Assembly: GCA_934565655.1 (NCBI GenBank)
Contig: CAKTIE010000021.1
Location: forward strand, 1 to 27,579
Source of the DNA: an uncultured Oscillospiraceae bacterium
GTDB lineage: Bacteria; Bacillota; Clostridia; Oscillospirales; Oscillospiraceae
Direction: 5' to 3'
DNA length: 27,579 nucleotides
Shown: positions 7,531-15,628 of the stretch, piece by piece
Numbering within the stretch: position 1 is the stretch's first letter
Layout of the letters: each line of letters starts with the position of its first letter
The notes under the pieces: generated by a model
Told to the model about the DNA's origin: nothing
Seen by the model: only the letters and a program-made list of their open reading frames with translations
Database searches by the model: none
Made by a program: the position numbers and the translations under genes

Positions 7531-9456
7531 ATGAAACATACAAGGAAACGGATACTCGCTTTTGTGCTGGCCCTTGCGCTGACCGTCAGTCTGTGCGCCT
7601 GCGGCAAAAGTGGCGGAAGCAGCGGAGGCGGCTTTTCTCTGTTCGGCAAATCGCCGGAGCCCGTCCTGGTGCGGGCAGTAGCTACCCGCCTGGAAGACGG
7701 CGCTGTCGTCTCCGACTCGCATTATGCCTATGACGAATACGGCAATAAGACGGCAGAAATCACCTATCAGTTCGGCCTGCTGCCCAACGGCTATTATTCC
7801 TACGAATATGAGTATGGCCGCGGCGGCGTTCCTGCCAAGCGCAGCACTTATGCCATGGCAAAGGGTCTTTCTCTGCTGACGGCAGAAGAGACCTTTGACA
7901 GCGACGGCAATGTGATCAGCCGCCGCGAGTATGACATCACCGGCGAGCTCACCGCAGAATACGCCTATGACAGCAATGGCAATACCACGCTGCAAATCAG
8001 CTATATCAACGGAAAAACAGACAAAACAGAAACTACCTATTACGAGGACGGAAGCGAAATGGCCGTCCGCTACACATTCTCGGATGGCAGCGGTCAATAC
8101 TGGGAATATCTGCCCAAAGATGACAAGATCAGTGGGCGGTCGCTGAAAGCCAGAACAGAAATCGATGCCAACGGCAACGAGACCCGGTATGACTATACCC
8201 TTGAAAAGGATGAGCACGGCAATCTCCTGTGCTACAGCGCCGTCAACGCCGCCACCGGCGAGTTGGATTTCCGTCAGGATTGTCTGAATATGTACGACAA
8301 CAACGGAAATCTCACCAGCATTGAAGTCACCGATGAAAACGGCGCCTGCATCCAGCAGGAATACTTCCAATACGATGAGAAGGGCAACCTGATATATGAT
8401 GAAGATACGCGTGATATCAACAACTTTTTCTCGCACGATACCTTCACCTTTACCTACAATGACGCCGGTACAAGGATTCAGAGCGACTACACCCATTATC
8501 AGAAAACCAGCAAGGGCTATACGATGAATAGCACCTCCCACACCTATTATGACGACCAGGGCGACATGACCGGCTATGATTACGAAGAAGAGCAGGGCCG
8601 TCTGAGCTTTGAGATCGGCCGCGTTGCCGGAAAGCAGGTCGTGCTGAATAAATGGTGCACGAATCTGCGTGATAGTTCGCAATTCGATTTCGAGATGGTT
8701 TTCACCGGCGACAACAAATACACAGAGGACTATTCCCACTATTTCAACGGCGACCTTGCATTTGACGCCCTTGACTATACCCGCTCCTACACCTATGATG
8801 ATAACGGAAATCTGACCGCCATCGAGGAATGGGAGAACGGCGCGGAGACCCCCACCCAGCGCTGGGACTATACCTACGCCCTGCCCAAGGAGGCCCCGGA
8901 GCTGAATATTCATGTCCCCTCCTTCACCGGAAACAATGCCTCTGCGGTCAGGCTCTATGACGCCAACGACAGCCTGCTGGGCGAGGCGTTCCTCACCTAT
9001 AATGAGGATGGCCGCTGGGCGGAAATGGTCAGCAACGGCGTTACCTACACCTATGACTATGAGGATACCGGAGATGGCAGTTATGTCGCCTATCAGCACG
9101 ATCCGGACGGCAGCATCTCCCAGAAGCTTACCTACGACCAACAGGGAAATCTTGTGGAGAACACCCAATATGCCGGAAACTTCCCCACGTTCCAGGAGTA
9201 CGGATATGATTCACTGGGCAACCAGGCTTATGGCGCCCTGTGGGGGATCGGATGCAGCGGCTACTATGCCTACGAGTATGACGCGTACGGCAATCACACC
9301 GGCGTGCGGCTATACGCTTCCTACTCCTATGAGGCCGGCACAATGCAGGAGTACGCTGACTTCACCTGTGATGAGCAGGGCCGCCTGACCCGATTGGATG
9401 TTTATGATGCCTCCGGTACACTGGAAGGCTATGTGACATACGAATACACCGCATAA
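7531..9456 (+). CDS. Secreted lipoprotein built of YD (RHS-like) repeats
   Basis: Predicted surface lipoprotein of 641 aa. A signal peptide (MKHTRKRILAFVLALAL...) ends in the lipobox LCAC, followed by a Gly/Ser-rich linker (GKSGGSSGGGF), as expected for a membrane-anchored lipoprotein. The rest is a long series of about 14 short units of the type Y-D-x-x-G-N, such as YDEYGNKT, YDSNGNTT, YDNNGNLT, YDEKGNLI, YDDNGNLT, YDQQGNLV and YDAYGNHT, running to the last residues. YD repeats form beta-sheet shells in RHS and teneurin proteins. No C-terminal toxin or RHS core protease motif is visible. The start is ATG 7531 with AGGAGGAG at 7518-7525; an upstream in-frame extension runs antisense through murC and is rejected. 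Base composition looks less GC-rich than the neighbours. cca follows 22 bases later. The function is unknown. Confidence 0.82.
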   Translation: MKHTRKRILAFVLALALTVSLCACGKSGGSSGGGFSLFGKSPEPVLVRAVATRLEDGAVVSDSHYAYDEYGNKTAEITYQFGLLPNGYYSYEYEYGRGGVPAKRSTYAMAKGLSLLTAEETFDSDGNVISRREYDITGELTAEYAYDSNGNTTLQISYINGKTDKTETTYYEDGSEMAVRYTFSDGSGQYWEYLPKDDKISGRSLKARTEIDANGNETRYDYTLEKDEHGNLLCYSAVNAATGELDFRQDCLNMYDNNGNLTSIEVTDENGACIQQEYFQYDEKGNLIYDEDTRDINNFFSHDTFTFTYNDAGTRIQSDYTHYQKTSKGYTMNSTSHTYYDDQGDMTGYDYEEEQGRLSFEIGRVAGKQVVLNKWCTNLRDSSQFDFEMVFTGDNKYTEDYSHYFNGDLAFDALDYTRSYTYDDNGNLTAIEEWENGAETPTQRWDYTYALPKEAPELNIHVPSFTGNNASAVRLYDANDSLLGEAFLTYNEDGRWAEMVSNGVTYTYDYEDTGDGSYVAYQHDPDGSISQKLTYDQQGNLVENTQYAGNFPTFQEYGYDSLGNQAYGALWGIGCSGYYAYEYDAYGNHTGVRLYASYSYEAGTMQEYADFTCDEQGRLTRLDVYDASGTLEGYVTYEYTA

Positions 9457-9478
9457 CAGTGCAGAAAGGAAGCGCAGC

Positions 9479-10798
9479 ATGATCCCACAGGAGGTTTGCG
9501 CAGTGCTGCAAACATTTGAGCGGGCCGGATACGAGGCGTATGCCGTGGGCGGCTGCGTCCGGGACATCCTCATGGGCAAAGCGCCCCACGACTGGGACGT
9601 GACCACCTCGGCGCCGCCGCAGGAGACCATGGCCCTTTTCGACCATTTCGCCATCCCCACCGGCCTGCAGCACGGCACGGTGACCGTCCGCAGCGGAGGA
9701 CTGTCCTGCGAGGTCACCACCTTCCGCACCGACGGGGACTATCCCGACCACCGGCATCCTGCCGCCGTCACCTTTACTCGCAGCCTGCGGGAGGATCTGG
9801 CCCGCCGCGACCTGACGGTGAACGCCATGGCCATGGACATGCGTGGTACGCTCCACGATCCCTTCGGCGGTCAGGCGGATATCCGCCGCCGCGTCCTGCG
9901 GTGCGTGGGAGAGCCGGAGCGCCGCTTCCGGGAGGACGCCCTGCGCATCCTGCGGACGCTGCGGTTCTCCGCCACCCTGGGCTTTGCCATCGGAGAGGAC
10001 ACCCACCAGGCCCTGCGGGCCCAGTGCGGCGACCTGCGGTATGTGGCGGCGGAGCGGGTGCGGGAGGAGCTGACGAAGCTGCTGTGCGGCACGGATGTGC
10101 TGCGCGTCCTGCTGGAGGATTCCCGGGTGCTGGGCGTGGTGCTGCCGGAGATACTGCCCTGCGTGGGCTTTGACCAACACAACCGCCATCACTGCTACGA
10201 CGTGTGGGGCCACACGGCCCACGCAGTGGCCGCCGCGCCGCCCGATCCGGTGCTGCGGTGGGCCATGCTGCTGCATGATCTGGGCAAGCCCCGGTGCTTC
10301 ACGTTGGATGAGCAGGGCGTGGGCCACTTTCACGGCCACCACCGGCCCAGCGCGGAGATGGCGGAAACCGTCTGCCGCCGTCTGCGGTTCGACAAGGCCA
10401 CCGCCCGGCAGATCTGCATGCTGGTGCGGTATCATGACCGGCCCATCCCCCTGACGGAGAAGGCTATCCGCCGGGCCATGAACCAGCTGGGCGCGGAGGG
10501 CCTGCGGCAGCTGTGCGCCGTGAAGCGGGCGGACAATCTGGCCCAGCATCCGGACTACCGCAGCCGCCAGCGGGAGATCGACGAGGGCGAGGCCATCATG
10601 GACGCCCTGCTGGAGAAGGACGCCTGCTTCAGTCTGAAGCAGCTGGCGGTCAACGGCCGGGACATGGCAGCGCTGGAGCTGGAAGGTCCGGCCATCGGTC
10701 AGGCGCTGCAAGCGCTGCTGGAAGCCGTTATGGACGGCGAGACGGACAACGACCGCGCCGCCCTTCTGGCGCTGGCAAAAGAAAAATACAGCCGATAG
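9479..10798 (+). CDS. cca: CCA tRNA nucleotidyltransferase with HD domain
   Basis: Class II nucleotidyltransferase that builds or repairs the 3' CCA end of tRNA from CTP and ATP. The 439-aa product has the head-domain motif YAVGGCVRDILMG (21-33) and catalytic carboxylates in HDWDVTT (D38, D40). These are followed by VEVTTFR-like CEVTTFRTDGDY, the RRDLTVNAMAMD motif, the RFREDALRILRTLRFSATLGF amino-acid template/neck region, and a C-terminal HD phosphohydrolase domain (HCYDVWGHTAHA, LLHDLGKP, VKRADNLAQ). The ATG at 9479 has AAAGGAAG 7-14 bases upstream. It lies 22 bases after the lipoprotein gene with no terminator between, so both are probably co-transcribed. Poly(A) polymerase is a paralogous alternative, but the HD domain and lineage favour CCA addition. 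Confidence 0.95.
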   Translation: MIPQEVCAVLQTFERAGYEAYAVGGCVRDILMGKAPHDWDVTTSAPPQETMALFDHFAIPTGLQHGTVTVRSGGLSCEVTTFRTDGDYPDHRHPAAVTFTRSLREDLARRDLTVNAMAMDMRGTLHDPFGGQADIRRRVLRCVGEPERRFREDALRILRTLRFSATLGFAIGEDTHQALRAQCGDLRYVAAERVREELTKLLCGTDVLRVLLEDSRVLGVVLPEILPCVGFDQHNRHHCYDVWGHTAHAVAAAPPDPVLRWAMLLHDLGKPRCFTLDEQGVGHFHGHHRPSAEMAETVCRRLRFDKATARQICMLVRYHDRPIPLTEKAIRRAMNQLGAEGLRQLCAVKRADNLAQHPDYRSRQREIDEGEAIMDALLEKDACFSLKQLAVNGRDMAALELEGPAIGQALQALLEAVMDGETDNDRAALLALAKEKYSR

Positions 10799-10806
10799 CA
10801 TGAAAA

Positions 10807-10842
10807 TGAGCGTACTGCCGAAGCGGTACGCTCATATTTTTT
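10807..10842. terminator. Bidirectional terminator after cca
   Basis: A 12-bp stem (10807-10818 with 10823-10834, loop CGAA, one wobble pair) is followed by TATTTTTT on the forward strand. On the reverse strand it is followed by TTTTCAT, so it can also serve the convergent ACT-domain gene. Confidence 0.9.
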
Positions 10843-10875
10843 GCGTTTTCTGTTTATAGTATATCCGATGGAGCC

Positions 10876-11313
10876 TCAGCCCGCCATGATCTCGAACCGC
10901 AGCACGCCCTCCGCCGCGGCCAGATGGGAGAACAGCTCGTCCATGGTCTCGGTCATGTCGCTGGTCTCGGCGCTGACGGTGACGCCGGCGCAGCCGTTGG
11001 TGGGGATGGTCTGGTTGATGGTCAGGATATTGGCGCCGGAGGCGGCAAAAATGGACAGATAGTTGGACAGCACGCCGGGATTGTCCCGCAGCAGGGCATA
11101 CAGGGTGATGATGTGGCCCGCCTTCATGTTCTGGAAGGGCTGCACCGCGTCCTTGTACTTATAAAAGGCGCTGCGGCTGATGCCCACCATGGCCGCCGCC
11201 TGTCCCACGGTGGCTGCCTCGCCCACCTGCAGCATGCGCTTGGCCTCGGCCACCTTTACGAACACCTCAGGCAGCGCGTCAGCGGATACGATAAAGTATT
11301 TTTTCTTCTCCAT
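10876..11313 (-). CDS. HTH plus ACT-domain regulatory protein (UPF0735/PheB-like)
   Basis: Small putative ligand-responsive regulator of 145 aa. Residues about 30-55 (VGEAATVGQAAAMVGISRSAFYKYKDAV) look like a helix-turn-helix. Residues about 68-145 (HIITLYALLRDNPGVLSNYLSIFAASGANILTINQTIP...) form an ACT domain, a fold that binds amino acids. This arrangement matches the family annotated UPF0735 ACT-domain protein or PheB in Firmicutes, whose function is poorly established despite the pheB name. The ATG at 11313 is preceded by GGAGGAG with 6-base spacing; the longer frame to 11385 would run through the promoter. It stands alone between a bidirectional terminator and a divergent gene. Confidence 0.85.
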   Translation of the reverse strand: MEKKKYFIVSADALPEVFVKVAEAKRMLQVGEAATVGQAAAMVGISRSAFYKYKDAVQPFQNMKAGHIITLYALLRDNPGVLSNYLSIFAASGANILTINQTIPTNGCAGVTVSAETSDMTETMDELFSHLAAAEGVLRFEIMAG

Positions 11314-11362
11314 AGCTTGCTCCTCCGTCCCGGTATCCCTCTGGGTATACATCTGTATTTCT

Positions 11363-11391
11363 ATGGTAGCACATTCCCCCCACATTTACAA
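11363..11391 (-). promoter_or_regulatory. Promoter of the ACT-domain gene
   Basis: Reverse strand: -35 TTGTAA (11386-11391), 17-base spacer, -10 TACCAT (11363-11368) with an upstream TGC. A moderate match. Confidence 0.6.
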
Positions 11392-11417
11392 GGAAAAGTT
11401 GAGAGTCAGGTGATCAT

Positions 11418-12482
11418 TTGCAGCGGGAAAAAGCATTTCTCATCAAGGCGGCCTACTGGGCGGCGGTGCTGGCGGTAAGCTGGCTGGTGCTGCGCTATGC
11501 GCTGGTATGGCTGCTGCCGTTTCTGCTGGCGCTGGGCTTCGCGGCGCTGATGGAGCCGGTGATCGCGCTGGCACGGCGGAAGCTGCGGCTGAAGCGGGGC
11601 TTTCTGGCGGCGGTATTCACACTGGCGCTGCTGGCACTGGTGGTAACGCTGGGTGTGGTGCTGGTAGGGCAGCTGATCCGGCAGGCCACCGACCTGATGG
11701 AACGGCTTCCGGAGCTGCTGGCGGGACTTCCCGTGCTGGCGGACCGCATCACCGCCCGTCTCCGCAGCTTCTGCGCCGACTGTCCTGACGGCGTGCAGCA
11801 ATGGCTGACCCAGCTTCTGGACAGGCTGGAGCAAACGGCGTCCGAGGCGCTTGGCACTCTCTCCTCCGCCCTGCTGCGGCTGCTGACCGGCCTTGTGAGC
11901 GCGCTGCCCCAGGTAATGCTGTTCTGCGCCACCACGGCGCTGGCCCTGTTCTTCACCTCCGCCGCCTATCCCCAGCTGATGGCCTTCCTGCGGCGGCAGC
12001 TGCCGCCCGCGTGGCGGGAGACCGCACGGGGCATCAAGGCCAGCCTCATCACCACCATCGGCAAATGGGTCAAGGCCCAGTGCGTGCTGATCATCATCAC
12101 CTTCTGCCAGTTGCTGGCGGGCTTGCTGCTGATCCGGCAGCCCTATGCCCTGCTGCTTTCGGTGGTCATCGCGTTCATCGACGCGCTGCCGGTGTTCGGC
12201 ACCGGCACGGTGCTGCTGCCGTGGGCGGTGCTGTGCTGTCTGGCAGGCAGCTTCCCCAAGGGCATCGCCCTGACGGCGCTGTATCTGGTGATCTGGCTGG
12301 TGCGCAGCGTCATGGAGCCGAAGCTGATGGCGCAGAGCGCCGGACTGCCGCCGCTGCCTGCGCTGGCCGCCATGTATATCGGCTTCTGCGCCATGGGGGT
12401 GGCGGGCATGATCCTGGGGCCGATCCTGCTGCTGCTGATAAAGCAGCTTCACGACGGCGGCTATCTCCGGCTGTGGAAATGA
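11418..12482 (+). CDS. AI-2E-family membrane protein, YtvI-like
   Basis: Polytopic membrane protein of 354 aa in the AI-2E transporter/PerM superfamily. The order is typical: paired N-terminal helices (about 8-45 and 58-85), an amphipathic region (about 88-150), then a cluster of helices with the conserved stretch AFIDALPVFGTGTVLLPWA and a late GPILLLLIKQL end. Length and style fit YtvI, a sporulation-associated member in Firmicutes, but a general exporter of the same superfamily is equally possible. The start is read as TTG at 11418 because AGGTGA lies 5 bases upstream at 11408-11413 and no ATG is near. A separate promoter for the next gene begins one base after the stop codon. Confidence 0.8.
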   Translation: MQREKAFLIKAAYWAAVLAVSWLVLRYALVWLLPFLLALGFAALMEPVIALARRKLRLKRGFLAAVFTLALLALVVTLGVVLVGQLIRQATDLMERLPELLAGLPVLADRITARLRSFCADCPDGVQQWLTQLLDRLEQTASEALGTLSSALLRLLTGLVSALPQVMLFCATTALALFFTSAAYPQLMAFLRRQLPPAWRETARGIKASLITTIGKWVKAQCVLIIITFCQLLAGLLLIRQPYALLLSVVIAFIDALPVFGTGTVLLPWAVLCCLAGSFPKGIALTALYLVIWLVRSVMEPKLMAQSAGLPPLPALAAMYIGFCAMGVAGMILGPILLLLIKQLHDGGYLRLWK

Positions 12483-12511
12483 TTGCTTTTGGGCGAAACC
12501 TGTGATATACT
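12483..12511 (+). promoter_or_regulatory. Promoter of the EamA transporter gene
   Basis: -35 TTGCTT (12483-12488), 17-base spacer, -10 TATACT (12506-12511) preceded by TGA, giving an extended -10. It starts directly after the upstream stop codon. Confidence 0.72.
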
Positions 12512-12544
12512 GCCTTCTCAGAGACTGTGAGAGGAGGCGTTTTT

Positions 12545-13426
12545 ATGTCGAAGCAGCGCAAGGCCGATCTGGCGCTGGTGCTGGTCACCCTGTTCTGGGG
12601 CGTATCCTACTATCTGGTGGATCTGTGTCTGGATGAATTGCAGCCCATGAACCTGAACGCCTTCCGCTTTCTGCTAGCCTTTCTGGTGCTGGCGCCCATC
12701 TTCTGGAAAAAGCTGCGGCATATCAACCGCGCCACGCTGAAATACAGCGCCATCATCGGCACGCTGCTGGTGGGCGTGTACGCCGGGGCCACCTTCGGCG
12801 TGGCCAACACCTCCATCTCCAACGCGGGCTTCATCTGCGCTCTGCCGGTGGTGTTCACGCCGCTGCTGGATCTTCTGTTCAACCGCAACAGGCCCGATAA
12901 AAGGCTGGGCGTCGCCTTGATCCTCTGCACGGTGGGCCTTGCCCTGCTGACGCTGAACGAGCAGTTCCGCCCCGCCAAGGGCGACCTGATCTGTCTTGTC
13001 TGCGCCGTATGCTACGCCGCCGACATGCTGGTGACGGAAAAGGCCGTCAAGCAGCCGGAGGTGGACGCCCTGACGCTGGGCGTATGCCAGCTGGGCGTGG
13101 CGGGTGTGCTGATGCTGCTGGTATCCGCCGTCACGGAGCAGCCCCGGCTGCCCCAGTCCCCCACGATCTGGGGCGCGGCCATCTTTCTGGGTCTGTTCTG
13201 CTCCGGCGCAGCCTTTGTGATCCAGGCGGTGGCCCAGCAATACACCACCGCCAGCCATGTGGGCGTGATCTTCACGCTGGAGCCGGTATTCTCCGCCATC
13301 GTGGCCTATTTCTTCGCCAATGAGAAGCTGCTGCCCCGGGGCTATGTGGGCGCGGCGCTGATGCTGCTGAGCCTGCTGGTGATGGAGATGGACTGGCGCA
13401 CGGTTTTCCGGAAGCGAACCAAATAA
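12545..13426 (+). CDS. EamA/DMT-superfamily transporter
   Basis: Drug/metabolite transporter superfamily protein of 293 aa with about ten membrane helices arranged as two EamA repeats. The first repeat opens ALVLVTLFWGVSYYLVDLCLDELQPMNLNAFRFLLAF. The second opens LICLVCAVCYAADMLVTEKAV and ends with the conserved ASHVGVIFTLEPVFSAIVAYFFANEKLLPRGYVGAALML. Such proteins export amino acids or metabolites; the substrate is not predictable here. I placed the start at ATG 12545 because GAGAGGAGG ends 7 bases before it; an in-frame GTG at 12527 would put the binding site inside the gene. It has its own promoter and a strong terminator, so it is probably monocistronic. Confidence 0.9.
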   Translation: MSKQRKADLALVLVTLFWGVSYYLVDLCLDELQPMNLNAFRFLLAFLVLAPIFWKKLRHINRATLKYSAIIGTLLVGVYAGATFGVANTSISNAGFICALPVVFTPLLDLLFNRNRPDKRLGVALILCTVGLALLTLNEQFRPAKGDLICLVCAVCYAADMLVTEKAVKQPEVDALTLGVCQLGVAGVLMLLVSAVTEQPRLPQSPTIWGAAIFLGLFCSGAAFVIQAVAQQYTTASHVGVIFTLEPVFSAIVAYFFANEKLLPRGYVGAALMLLSLLVMEMDWRTVFRKRTK

Positions 13427-13458
13427 AAAATTGACCGTCCTTCGACGGTCAATTTTTT
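13425..13458. terminator. Bidirectional terminator between the EamA gene and the flavoprotein gene
   Basis: A perfect 9-bp stem (13431-13439 with 13444-13452, loop CTTC) is extended by A6 on the left and T6 on the right. Both flanking stop codons fall within the A/T tracts, so the two convergent genes share it. Confidence 0.93.
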
Positions 13459-13951
13459 ATTCACCCTTGCAGCCGTGGGCCTTGGGGGATTGATGCATCT
13501 CGTGCTCCTTGCCGGTGATGACCTCCGGCACGATCTTGATGACCTGGGCGGTGCAGCGGGCCATGGCCTGCTCGAACCGGCCCATGGCCTTGGGGTCAAA
13601 GGCGGTACACAGCAGCAGCATAGCCTTGATCTTCTCCCCCTCGTCGGTCACCACTTCGGCGCGGCCCTTGAACATGGCGCTGCGGTAGGCGGTGGTGAAG
13701 CCGTTGGGGATCAGCGTGGCGGTGGACACCGCCGTGACGCACACCGGTGCGCCGTCCTTCAGGATCTCCCAGCGCTCACCGGCACTGGCACAGTGGAAGT
13801 ACAGCGTCTTATACACCTCGTCGCCCACGATGTTCACCGGCGTGGCGTAGGGCGTGCCGTCCGGATGCACCATGGATACGGTGGAATAGATGGAATTCTT
13901 CAGCACCTCCCAGGCGAAGGCTTCGTCCCGTTCACATTCTTTTCTGCGCAT
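13457..13951 (-). CDS. Pyridoxamine 5'-phosphate oxidase-family FMN-binding protein (NimA-like)
   Basis: Split-barrel flavin-binding protein of 164 aa. The pattern resembles NimA/PPOX-like reductases: an N-terminal helix, then STVSMVHPDGTPYATPVNIVGD, LYFHCASAGERWEILKDGAPVCVTAV, an FTTAYRSAMFKGRAEVV strand, and a C-terminal TAQVIKIVPEVITGKEH. The related Nim proteins reduce nitroimidazoles and others bind FMN or haem, but the substrate here is unknown. True pyridoxamine phosphate oxidase is unlikely, since that family is longer. The ATG at 13951 follows AGGAGG with good spacing. The gene has its own promoter, whose -35 lies directly after the terminator of putP, and it ends within a shared bidirectional terminator. 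Confidence 0.87.
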   Translation of the reverse strand: MRRKECERDEAFAWEVLKNSIYSTVSMVHPDGTPYATPVNIVGDEVYKTLYFHCASAGERWEILKDGAPVCVTAVSTATLIPNGFTTAYRSAMFKGRAEVVTDEGEKIKAMLLLCTAFDPKAMGRFEQAMARCTAQVIKIVPEVITGKEHEMHQSPKAHGCKGE

Positions 13952-13984
13952 GGCAAGTTCCTCCTGTGTGATAATTGTGCTTCT

Positions 13985-14013
13985 ATTGTGGCGTAAATCA
14001 TGCCCATTGTCAA
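13985..14013 (-). promoter_or_regulatory. Promoter of the FMN-binding protein gene
   Basis: Reverse strand: -35 TTGACA (14008-14013), 17-base spacer, -10 CACAAT (13985-13990). The -35 overlaps the T-tract of the upstream putP terminator. Confidence 0.75.
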
Positions 14014-14041
14014 GAAAAAGAGCCGCCCGCAGGCGGCTCTT
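14008..14041 (-). terminator. putP terminator
   Basis: A perfect 10-bp GC-rich stem (14018-14027 with 14032-14041, loop CGCA) is followed on the reverse strand by TTTCTT. It lies 20 bases after the putP stop. Confidence 0.88.
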
Positions 14042-14060
14042 CTGGATATTGTCTGCTTAC

Positions 14061-15605
14061 TCACTTCTTGCAGTCGGCCTTGACCTTGTCGAAGGTAGCC
14101 ACGGTGTCGGCGTCGGGAGCCTTGGTCAGCAGAGAGACCACCACGATGAACACCAGCGCCACGACGAAGGCGGGCAGCAGCTCGTAGATGCCCCATGCGC
14201 CGCCCAGCGGCTTCACCAGATACTTCCAGATGAACACCATGGCGCCGCCGGAGATCATACCGGCCAGAATGCCCCACTTGGTGGTGCGTTTCCAGAACAG
14301 CGCCGTCAGCATGGCGGGGGCGAAGGTGGCGCCGAAGCCCGCCCAGGCGAAGGACACGATGGTGAACACGGAGCTGTTGGGGTCGCGGGCCAGAAATACG
14401 GCGATGACGGAGATAGCGATGACTGTCACGCGGACCACCCACATGGTGGCCTTGGCGGACATCTTCACGCCCAGCACCTGCTTTACCAGATCCTCCGATA
14501 CGCTGGAGGACGCGGCCAGCAGCTGGCTGTCCGCCGTGGACATGGTGGAGGCCAGAATGCCGGCGATGATAAGACCGGCGGCCAGCGCGGCCAGCACGCC
14601 GTGGGTGCTCAGCAGGTCGGCGATCTTGACGATGACGGCCTCGGCGGCACTGGAGGAGCCGAAGGTCTCGATCTCGCCTGCACGGGACATGGCAAGACCC
14701 ACGATGCCGATGGTAACGGCCACGGTCATGGAGATGACCACCCAGATGCTGCCGATGCGGCGGGAGATCTTGATCTTGTTGGCATCGCTGATGCCCATGA
14801 AGCGCAGCAGGATATGGGGCATACCGAAGTAGCCCAGACCCCACGCCAGCATGGACAGGGACTTGATGAAGCCGTAATTCTGCACCTCGCCGGTGGCGAT
14901 ATCGGTCATCTGCGTCAGGCTCAGGTAGCCGGGGATAGAATGGGCGTTGCCGGTGACGGCGCTCCAGCCGCCTGCCACCTCGATACCGAAGCCCAGCACC
15001 ACGATCAGGGCAATGGTCATGACGATGCTCTGGATCAGGTCGGTAGTGGACACGGCCAGGAAGCCGCCCATAATGGTATACAGAATGACCACCGCCGCGC
15101 CGACCAGCATGGAGACCATGTAATCGAAGCCGAACAGGCTGTTGAACAGCTTGCCGATGGCGGCAAAGCCGGAAGCGGTATAGGGGATGAAGAAGATCAG
15201 GATGGTCAGGGCGGAGATACCCAGCAGTACCTTCTGGTCATCCTTGAAGCGCTTGGAGAAGAACTCTGGCACGGTGATGGCGTTGATCTCGGCGGAGTAG
15301 ATCCGCAGACGTTTGGCCACCAGCAGGAAGTTCAGGTAAGTACCCAGCGCCAGACCGATGGCAGTCCATGCCGCGTCGGCGATGCCGGTGAAGTAGGCTA
15401 CGCCGGGCAGGCCCATCAGCAGCCAGGAGCTCATGTCGCTGGCCTCGGCGCTCATGGCCGTGACCACAGGGCCCAGCTTGCGGCCGCCCAGATAGAAGTT
15501 GTCCGCGCCACCTTCACTGGCGCGGGAATAGGCAACGCCTACAAACACCATGGCGATGAGATACACCGCGATGGCAATGATGATACAGATTTGCGCAGAT
15601 GTCAT
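14061..15605 (-). CDS. putP: Sodium/proline symporter (SSS family)
   Basis: Na+-coupled solute symporter of 514 aa with about 13 membrane helices, the standard size of PutP. Characteristic stretches are NFYLGGRKLGPVVTAMSAEASDMSSWLLMGLPG in the first helices (Na+-site region), YTIMGGFLAVSTTDLIQSIVM, GLGYFGMPHILLRFMGI, and the C-terminal SFAWAGFGATFAPAMLTALFWKR, all PutP-like. Proline import for nutrition or osmoprotection is the likely role; another substrate of the SSS family cannot be excluded. The start is ATG 15605 (MTSAQICIII). The frame stays open for 86 more codons upstream to 15863, but these run through a MITE and have no family similarity. A weak AGAGAGG site lies 9 bases upstream. 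The promoter seems to lie beyond the MITE, giving a leader of about 300 bases. Confidence 0.93.
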   Translation of the reverse strand: MTSAQICIIIAIAVYLIAMVFVGVAYSRASEGGADNFYLGGRKLGPVVTAMSAEASDMSSWLLMGLPGVAYFTGIADAAWTAIGLALGTYLNFLLVAKRLRIYSAEINAITVPEFFSKRFKDDQKVLLGISALTILIFFIPYTASGFAAIGKLFNSLFGFDYMVSMLVGAAVVILYTIMGGFLAVSTTDLIQSIVMTIALIVVLGFGIEVAGGWSAVTGNAHSIPGYLSLTQMTDIATGEVQNYGFIKSLSMLAWGLGYFGMPHILLRFMGISDANKIKISRRIGSIWVVISMTVAVTIGIVGLAMSRAGEIETFGSSSAAEAVIVKIADLLSTHGVLAALAAGLIIAGILASTMSTADSQLLAASSSVSEDLVKQVLGVKMSAKATMWVVRVTVIAISVIAVFLARDPNSSVFTIVSFAWAGFGATFAPAMLTALFWKRTTKWGILAGMISGGAMVFIWKYLVKPLGGAWGIYELLPAFVVALVFIVVVSLLTKAPDADTVATFDKVKADCKK

Positions 15606-15628
15606 ACTAAGGAACCTCTCTTTCTTTG

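Noticed and set aside
7387..9168. 593-codon reverse frame opposite the lipoprotein gene
   Set aside because: Its hydrophobic I/V/G-rich sequence mirrors the repeated codons for YD units on the other strand. The forward frame has a signal peptide, lipobox, ribosome binding site and promoter.
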